14,366 nucleotides of DNA. Origin: an uncultured Clostridia bacterium. GTDB lineage: Bacteria; Bacillota; Clostridia; Monoglobales; Monoglobaceae. How positions within the stretch are numbered: the stretch's first letter is position 1; each line of letters opens with the position of its first letter. Shown here in pieces: positions 13,779 to 14,366 of this stretch. The notes under the pieces are model-generated. The model was not told where the DNA came from. It did not search any database and was given only the letters and a program-made list of their open reading frames with translations. Position numbers and translations under genes: made by a program. The DNA is taken from assembly GCA_934454115.1 (NCBI GenBank), contig CAKSFQ010000035.1, positions 1 through 14,366 of the forward strand, in the 5' to 3' direction.

Positions 13779-13958
13779 ATGGTCGAAATTGACACATTGC
13801 CTGCTTACGAAAGACGATATTTTCTAAGGTGGATTGCGAGAGCGGCCGAGGAATACCTAAAAGACCCGGAAGTCAGAAAAAGATATGAAGCATGGGAAAA
13901 AGAGCAGGCGGAAAAAGAAACTGGCGGCGCTGAAGCTGCTGGATGTGTAAAGGAGTAA
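13779..13958 (+). CDS. Small charged hypothetical protein
   Basis: 59 residues, starting MVEIDTLPAYERRYFLRWIA and ending AAGCVKE. GAGGGG in the end of the previous gene is the ribosome site, and the start is 3 nt after that gene's stop, so translational coupling is likely. The sequence is mostly helical and charged (AAEEYLKDPEVRKRYEAWEKE), with no motif I recognise. Its placement in a tight operon and good ribosome site support that it is real. Confidence 0.75.
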   Translation: MVEIDTLPAYERRYFLRWIARAAEEYLKDPEVRKRYEAWEKEQAEKETGGAEAAGCVKE

Positions 13959-13963
13959 GGAAC

Positions 13964-14212
13964 ATGAAACGGAGAACAAAACAAAGACTATGGTACGAAA
14001 TATCACGGGCGGCGTGCATGGCGTCTGTGATCGGGGTATTGTCCGCGGTCGGACGGATGGAATGGGGCGAGATATCGACCGGTAGAGGATTTCTCCTTGC
14101 GGCGGCGTGTCTGCTGACGGCGGCCTTGTCCGGCAGACTTGCCGGGGCGATCGATACGCAGATGCGCTATGAAAGCAGTCGGGGCGGACAAGCTAAAAAG
14201 GAGGCGGCATAA
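13964..14212 (+). CDS. Small two-helix membrane protein
   Basis: 82 residues. A basic start (MKRRTKQR) is followed by a hydrophobic segment at about 15-30 and a second at 41-62, with polar ends, so both ends may be cytoplasmic. AGGAG overlaps the stop of the previous gene and lies about 8 nt before ATG 13964; the frame could open at 13943, but that start lacks a site. Unknown function. Candidate roles in a prophage early region include membrane exclusion, which is inference only. Confidence 0.75.
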   Translation: MKRRTKQRLWYEISRAACMASVIGVLSAVGRMEWGEISTGRGFLLAAACLLTAALSGRLAGAIDTQMRYESSRGGQAKKEAA

Positions 14213-14366
14213 ATGAACATCAGTGAAAAACCAACATTGGAAGAATTAAACGCGATTATGGAACGAACCGGCGGCTATCTTAACCTCAGAGGCACAGCAA
14301 TTCAGCAGCTGCCGGATAATCTCACAGTTGGCGGCTATCTTAACCTCAGAGGCACAGCAATTCAGC
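14213..14366 (+). CDS. Leucine-rich-repeat protein (partial, cut by window end)
   Basis: The ATG begins directly after the previous stop, with AAAGGAGG about 10 nt upstream. The first 51 residues are visible: a short N-terminal helix (TLEELNAIMERTG), then a 20-residue repeat beginning GGYLNLRGTAIQQLP, and a second copy identical until the window ends. The L..L.GT.I..LPDNL.V spacing suits a bacterial leucine-rich repeat. Such proteins occur in gut Bacillota prophages; their partner is unknown to me. The C-terminal part cannot be seen. Confidence 0.8.
   Translation, partial: MNISEKPTLEELNAIMERTGGYLNLRGTAIQQLPDNLTVGGYLNLRGTAIQ
14270..14366 (+). repeat. 60-bp tandem coding repeat in the LRR gene
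   Basis: A 37-bp block starting GGCGGCTATCTTAACC is identical at 14270-14306 and 14330-14366, giving a 60-bp period (20 codons). The identity extends to every synonymous position, so the copies are recent duplicates or kept uniform by recombination. More copies may follow outside the window. Confidence 0.85.

Larger units (their letters stand above)
8480..14366. mobile_element. Left end of a prophage or integrative element
   Basis: From the recombinase gene rightward the content turns typical of an integrated element: large serine recombinase, GIY-YIG protein, ImmA-like protease, XRE repressor, divergent operator region, and a rightward run of closely packed small genes. Base composition becomes clearly more AT-rich than in the flanking sugar and cell-wall genes. 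The left boundary is between the DUF4177 promoter (8478) and the recombinase 3' end; no core sequence can be named without the other end. The right end is outside the window. The LRR gene and the tight early operon favour a prophage over a conjugative element, but no structural gene is visible. Confidence 0.75.

Noticed and set aside
14270..14366. CRISPR-like direct repeat
   Set aside because: The repeats have a 60-bp period in frame, encode an LRR unit, and the 23-bp between copies also continues the coding repeat; no spacer diversity can be seen.

Overview
The window looks like a chromosomal piece of a low-to-mid GC Bacillota bacterium, most likely class Clostridia (Oscillospirales-like gut bacterium). 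Reasons: AGGAGG-type ribosome sites, sigma-A promoters, GTG and TTG starts, a DacF-like D-Ala-D-Ala carboxypeptidase, a DUF4177 protein, and a clostridial-type large serine recombinase next to a prophage-like immunity region. No rRNA, tRNA or CRISPR array is visible.

Layout. (1) 1-4557: a two-gene sugar operon. A near-perfect sigma-A promoter (78-106) drives a GH2 beta-mannosidase-type enzyme, whose likely start is a TTG at 148, followed by a GH36 alpha-galactosidase. Together they fit intracellular breakdown of galactomannan-type oligosaccharides. (2) 4558-4970: a gene-free stretch between convergent genes. It is largely occupied by a 319-bp unit bounded by ~43-bp inverted repeats, with a terminator inside. 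(3) 4971-8411: host genes. These are a membrane-anchored RCC1-repeat protein (minus strand), a DacF-like PBP (plus), a 38-nt bidirectional terminator, and a small DUF4177 protein (minus) with its own promoter. (4) About 8480 to the right edge: the left end of a prophage or other integrative element. Its recombinase gene runs leftward into the host junction. Behind it lie a membrane-anchored coiled-coil GIY-YIG (DUF4041/T5orf172) protein, a membrane-tethered ImmA-like metallopeptidase and an XRE repressor, all on the minus strand. A divergent control region at 13251-13336 has two matching dyad operators. A rightward early operon then starts with a structured leader, a small Cro-like DNA-binding protein, two small proteins (one membrane) and a leucine-rich-repeat protein cut by the window edge.

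How it works together (inference). The XRE protein would hold the rightward promoter shut through the TTAGAnnnnTCTAA dyads, and the ImmA-like protease would inactivate it on a signal. What is unusual is that this protease has a transmembrane helix and a C-terminal Ada-like Cys/His domain predicted outside the cell, so the signal could be external. The GIY-YIG protein in the lysogeny arm is a candidate superinfection-exclusion or defence nuclease. The recombinase has its own consensus promoter, with a separate dyad in the spacer and a leader that could act as an attenuator.

Limits: no homology search was possible. Family calls rest on recognised motifs, promoter and hairpin calls on reading the bases, and the exact attachment site and the right end of the element cannot be determined here.
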